In this document: positions 61,404 to 64,000 of the stretch, in pieces
Layout of the letters: every line of letters begins with the position of its first letter
How positions within the stretch are numbered: the first letter of the stretch is position 1
NCBI RefSeq assembly: GCF_014899185.1
Contig: NZ_CP045201.1
Location: forward strand, 124,001 to 188,000
Origin: Pseudooceanicola spongiae
GTDB lineage: Bacteria; Pseudomonadota; Alphaproteobacteria; Rhodobacterales; Rhodobacteraceae
DNA length: 64,000 nucleotides
Direction: 5' to 3'
Position numbers and translations under genes: made by a program
Notes under the pieces: generated by a model
Databases searched by the model: none
Seen by the model: the letters and a program-made list of their open reading frames with translations, nothing else
Told to the model about the DNA's origin: nothing

Positions 61404-62458
61404 AGCCAGTGCCCCCTTTGCGTGCCGACGGCCTCGGCCACGGTGGCGAAACCGTCGCGGGCCAGCAGCTCGTCGAGGCCATGCACGATGTCGGCGGCCA
61501 GAGACAGCCCACCATAGACCAGCGCGGAATAGAGCTGCACCGCAGAGGCGCCAGCGCGGATCTTGTCGTAGGCCTGCTGCGCGGTGGCGATGCCGCCAAC
61601 GCCGATCAGGGGGATCTGATAGTCCGTCAGCTGCGACAGGCGGGCGAGCACGCGGGTCGATTTCTCGAACAGCGGGGCGCCGGACAGGCCGCCGGCCTGA
61701 TTGCGGTGGGGGCTGGCAAGGTCGGGGCGATCCAGCGTGGTATTGGTGGCGATGATGGCGTCGATGCGGTGGGCCAGAGCGACCTCGGCCACGTCGCACA
61801 GGCCCGCATCATCGAGGTCCGGCGCAATCTTGAGGAAGATCGGCACGCGGTTGTCGAGGGCATCGCGCATCTCGATCACACGCGCCAGCAGCGCCGAGAG
61901 AGCGGCCTTGCCCTGCAGGTCGCGCAGCCGCTCGGTGTTGGGCGAGGAGACGTTGACGGTGGCGAAATCGATGTGCGGCGCACAGGTTTCCAGCACAGCG
62001 CAGAAATCGTTCGCACGGTTGCCGCTGTCCTTGTTGGCGCCGAGGTTGAGGCCGATGATCGCGCCGTAGGGGCGGTTGGCCAGACGGCCTGCAATCACCT
62101 GCATGCCCTGATTGTTGAAGCCGAAGCGGTTGATCACGGCGCGATCTTCGTTGAGGCGGAACAGCCGGGGCTTTGGGTTGCCGGGCTGGGCGCGCGGCGT
62201 GGCGGCGCCGACCTCCAGAAACCCGAACCCGGCGCGCGACAGCGGGCTGAGCGCTTCGGCGTTCTTGTCGTAGCCCGCGGCGAGGCCGATGGGGTTGGGC
62301 AGGGTCAGCCCGGCAACGCGGGTTCTGAGGCGCGGCGAGGTGATCTGGCGCGGCAGCGGTACAAGGCCGGCCCGCAGCGCGGCCAGCGACAGGGTATGCG
62401 CACGCTCGGGGTCAAAGCGATGCAGCAGACGCAGGCCAAGGCTTTCGTAGCGACGCAT
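61400..62458 (-). CDS. pyrD: Dihydroorotate dehydrogenase (quinone), class 2
   Basis: PyrD oxidises dihydroorotate to orotate in pyrimidine synthesis and passes electrons to quinone at the inner membrane. It has 352 residues from the ATG at 62458 ([20 protein letters not shown]), whose amphipathic start is typical of class 2. A GTG at 62497 overlapping the DUF952 stop would add 13 residues. Motifs are [23 protein letters not shown], the catalytic Ser in [10 protein letters not shown], and [20 protein letters not shown]. It is followed by arsC with a four-base overlap. Confidence 0.95.
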   Translation of the reverse strand: MRRYESLGLRLLHRFDPERAHTLSLAALRAGLVPLPRQITSPRLRTRVAGLTLPNPIGLAAGYDKNAEALSPLSRAGFGFLEVGAATPRAQPGNPKPRLFRLNEDRAVINRFGFNNQGMQVIAGRLANRPYGAIIGLNLGANKDSGNRANDFCAVLETCAPHIDFATVNVSSPNTERLRDLQGKAALSALLARVIEMRDALDNRVPIFLKIAPDLDDAGLCDVAEVALAHRIDAIIATNTTLDRPDLASPHRNQAGGLSGAPLFEKSTRVLARLSQLTDYQIPLIGVGGIATAQQAYDKIRAGASAVQLYSALVYGGLSLAADIVHGLDELLARDGFATVAEAVGTQRGHWL

Positions 62459-62493
62459 CACAAGGCCGGGCCATGCGGCATGGGCCGGGTTGC

Positions 62494-62829
62494 TCACAGC
62501 AGGCCGTCGGGGAACAGGTGTCGCCCGCCAGAGAGCGCCAGCGGCCAATGTTTGGTGACGTCTTCCAGCTTCAGCGCGCCATAGAGATGCGGGAACAGCG
62601 CGCCACCGCGGCTTTCCTCCCACTTCAGCGCCTCGCCGAGGGGGGCGGGGTCGACGGCGGCGAGGATCAGCGCGTCCTGCTCGGCGAAATGTTTACTCGC
62701 GGTCTCGGCCACCTGATCGGCGGTCGAGAAGTGGATGAAGCCGTCAGCAAGGTCGATGGGGGCGCCCAGAGTGGTGCCTTCGGCCTCAAGCTGATGCCAT
62801 TGCTCGGTGGTGAAAATCTTGTAAATCAT
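62494..62829 (-). CDS. DUF952 domain-containing protein
   Basis: The protein has 111 residues and the DUF952 signature: an [17 protein letters not shown] start, then [12 protein letters not shown] and [13 protein letters not shown]. The fold is related to ADP-ribosyl transferase-like domains, but no function is established. It is the first gene of a minus-strand group with pyrD and arsC and is divergent from the 5'-nucleotidase gene. Confidence 0.92.
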   Translation of the reverse strand: MIYKIFTTEQWHQLEAEGTTLGAPIDLADGFIHFSTADQVAETASKHFAEQDALILAAVDPAPLGEALKWEESRGGALFPHLYGALKLEDVTKHWPLALSGGRHLFPDGLL

Positions 62830-63068
62830 GATGCGCTCCGGATGCCCGTTTTGGGCCTAGGGGTCAAGGTAGTGCACGGCGGAGGTCTGGCGAATTGCCT
62901 GAGCTTACACGTCGCCGCAGATATGTAACAAAAAGATGACAGCTTGGGCGACGGTCCGTTTTTGGGCGCGGTGTCATCAGGGTGACGTAGAGATCGGCTT
63001 TGACATGGGGGGACGTGCCGGGGCAGCATCCTCGGCACAACAAAGAAACGAACAGAGAGGATTCCGCG

Positions 63069-64000
63069 ATGCATGTCCGCCTGCTGACAAGCGCCGCCGT
63101 GCTGGCCCTGAGTGCCGGTTCCGCAATGGCCGATTACGACCTGACCATCCTGCACACCAACGACTTTCATGCCCGCTTCGAGCCGGTCAGCAAGTATGAT
63201 TCGAGCTGCGGGCCCGAGGACAATGCCGAGGGCAAATGCTTTGGCGGCTCGGCGCGTCTGGTCACCCAGATCGCGCAGGAGCGCAAGGATTCCGGCAACT
63301 CGATCCTGGTCGACGGCGGGGATCAGTTTCAGGGCACGCTGTTCTACACCTATTACAAGGGCAAGCTGGCCGCCGAGATGATGAACAAGATGGGCTATGA
63401 CGCGATGACCGTGGGCAACCACGAATTCGACGATGGCCCCGAAGTTCTGCGTGGCTTCATGGATGCGGTGAATTTCCCGATCCTGATGTCGAACGCCGAT
63501 GTCAGCGCAGAGCCGCTTTTGGCCGACAGCCTGATGAAATCGACGGTGCTTGAGATCGGTGGCGAAAAGATCGGCCTGATCGGTCTGACGCCGCAGGACA
63601 CCGACGAGCTGTCGAGCCCCGGTGAGCATGTGACGTTCACCGACCCCTCTGCCGCTGTGCAGACCGAGGTCGACAAGCTGGGTGCCGAGGGCGTCAACAA
63701 GATCGTCGTGCTCAGCCACTCGGGCTATAGCGTCGACCAGAAGGTTGCGGCCAATACCGTGGGTGTCGACGTGATCGTCGGCGGCCACTCCAACACGCTG
63801 CTGGGCGATATGGAGGGGGCCGAGGGGCCTTATCCCACGATGGTCGGTGATACGGCGATCGTGTCTGCCTATGCCTATGGCAAGTTCCTCGGTGAGCTGA
63901 ACGTCACCTTTGACGACGATGGGCATGTCATCAAGGCCGTCGGCGCGCCGATCTCGCTCGACGGGACGGTGGCCGAAGATGGCCCTACGGTGGAGCGCAT
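63069..64000 (+). CDS. Secreted bifunctional metallophosphatase/5'-nucleotidase (UshA family), 3'-truncated by window
   Basis: This periplasmic enzyme hydrolyses nucleotides to nucleosides and phosphate. About 310 residues lie in the window and the frame is still open at the end. A signal peptide (MHVRLLTSAAVLALSAGSAM, cleavage near MADYD) precedes the calcineurin-like metallophosphatase domain. Its metal motifs are ILHTNDFHARFEP, DGGDQFQGT, VGNHEFDDG, VVLSHSGYSVD and VGGHSNT. AGAGAGGA gives a good ribosome site. The C-terminal 5'-nucleotidase domain would lie beyond the window. A single ATGACAG, half of a Pho-box-like element, is at 62936. Confidence 0.93.
   Translation, partial: MHVRLLTSAAVLALSAGSAMADYDLTILHTNDFHARFEPVSKYDSSCGPEDNAEGKCFGGSARLVTQIAQERKDSGNSILVDGGDQFQGTLFYTYYKGKLAAEMMNKMGYDAMTVGNHEFDDGPEVLRGFMDAVNFPILMSNADVSAEPLLADSLMKSTVLEIGGEKIGLIGLTPQDTDELSSPGEHVTFTDPSAAVQTEVDKLGAEGVNKIVVLSHSGYSVDQKVAANTVGVDVIVGGHSNTLLGDMEGAEGPYPTMVGDTAIVSAYAYGKFLGELNVTFDDDGHVIKAVGAPISLDGTVAEDGPTVER

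Noticed and set aside
62930..62960. Pho box upstream of the 5'-nucleotidase
   Set aside because: Only one half-site (ATGACAG at 62936-62942) is good; the expected second half 11 bases away matches in about four of seven positions.
1..64000. CRISPR arrays, prophage, integrons, rRNA and tRNA genes
   Set aside because: No regularly spaced direct repeats, phage or integrase genes, or cloverleaf-forming sequences were seen in any intergenic region.

Overview
The window is a 64 kb piece of a GC-rich alphaproteobacterial chromosome. Gene content and order point to the Rhodobacterales, most likely a roseobacter-type genus. The indicators are the high GC content with strong third-position GC, the urtABCDE urea transporter, the Anbu proteasome-like locus, the TelA/XpaC pair, Hint-domain and MerR-controlled fatty-acid genes, and intergenic repeats of the CATCTTGCC..GAAATACTTC kind. 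This assignment is an inference from composition and gene repertoire; no rRNA or tRNA gene is present to confirm it. The region is almost entirely chromosomal core with closely packed operons. I see no phage, transposase gene, CRISPR array or integron.

Layout. 1-11.2 kb is cell envelope and translation: a 5'-truncated cell-wall amidase, PBP1A (mrcA) and release factor 2 (prfB) on the plus strand, then tamA-tamB on the minus strand. 11.9-15.9 kb is a four-gene plus-strand locus: circularly permuted ATP-grasp protein, alpha-E protein, transglutaminase-like protein and the Anbu peptidase. It is the most interesting system of the window because its biochemical role is still poorly defined. 16.3-22.7 kb is the complete urea ABC transporter urtABCDE. 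22.8-29.2 kb is mostly minus strand: dtd, telA, xpaC, a two-helix small protein, a pseudouridine synthase with a long low-complexity tail, and prs, with tadA on the plus strand. 29.3-35.9 kb holds a DsbA-fold isomerase and a hydrolase, the minus-strand glyA-ribF-ycgN-ltaE group, nadK, and a CsbD stress gene behind a textbook EcfG-type promoter. 35.9-40.4 kb is carbon metabolism: prpE with TTTGCAAA-type sites upstream, and malic enzyme maeB.

40.7-45.3 kb is a tight pyrimidine/purine nucleoside salvage operon, cdd-deoA-deoB-add-upp, closed by a strong terminator. 45.4-50.3 kb is a more accessory stretch: a membrane protein that looks like a zinc-less M48 peptidase, an 880 bp region with a candidate 41-residue membrane peptide, a Hint-domain protein, and a Bcr/CflA-type exporter divergent from its probable TetR regulator. 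50.5-58.6 kb is a minus-strand beta-oxidation cluster (fadJ, cupin, thiolase, GST, acyl-CoA dehydrogenase) topped by two MerR-family paralogues. 58.8-64 kb carries two hotdog thioesterases and a MATE exporter, the convergent DUF952-pyrD-arsC operon, and the start of a secreted 5'-nucleotidase cut by the window end.

Many neighbouring genes overlap by 1-4 bases (ATGA, GTGA, TGATG), so translational coupling is common. Start sites were often moved inward from the longest open frame because homology, Shine-Dalgarno position or such overlaps favour the internal codon.
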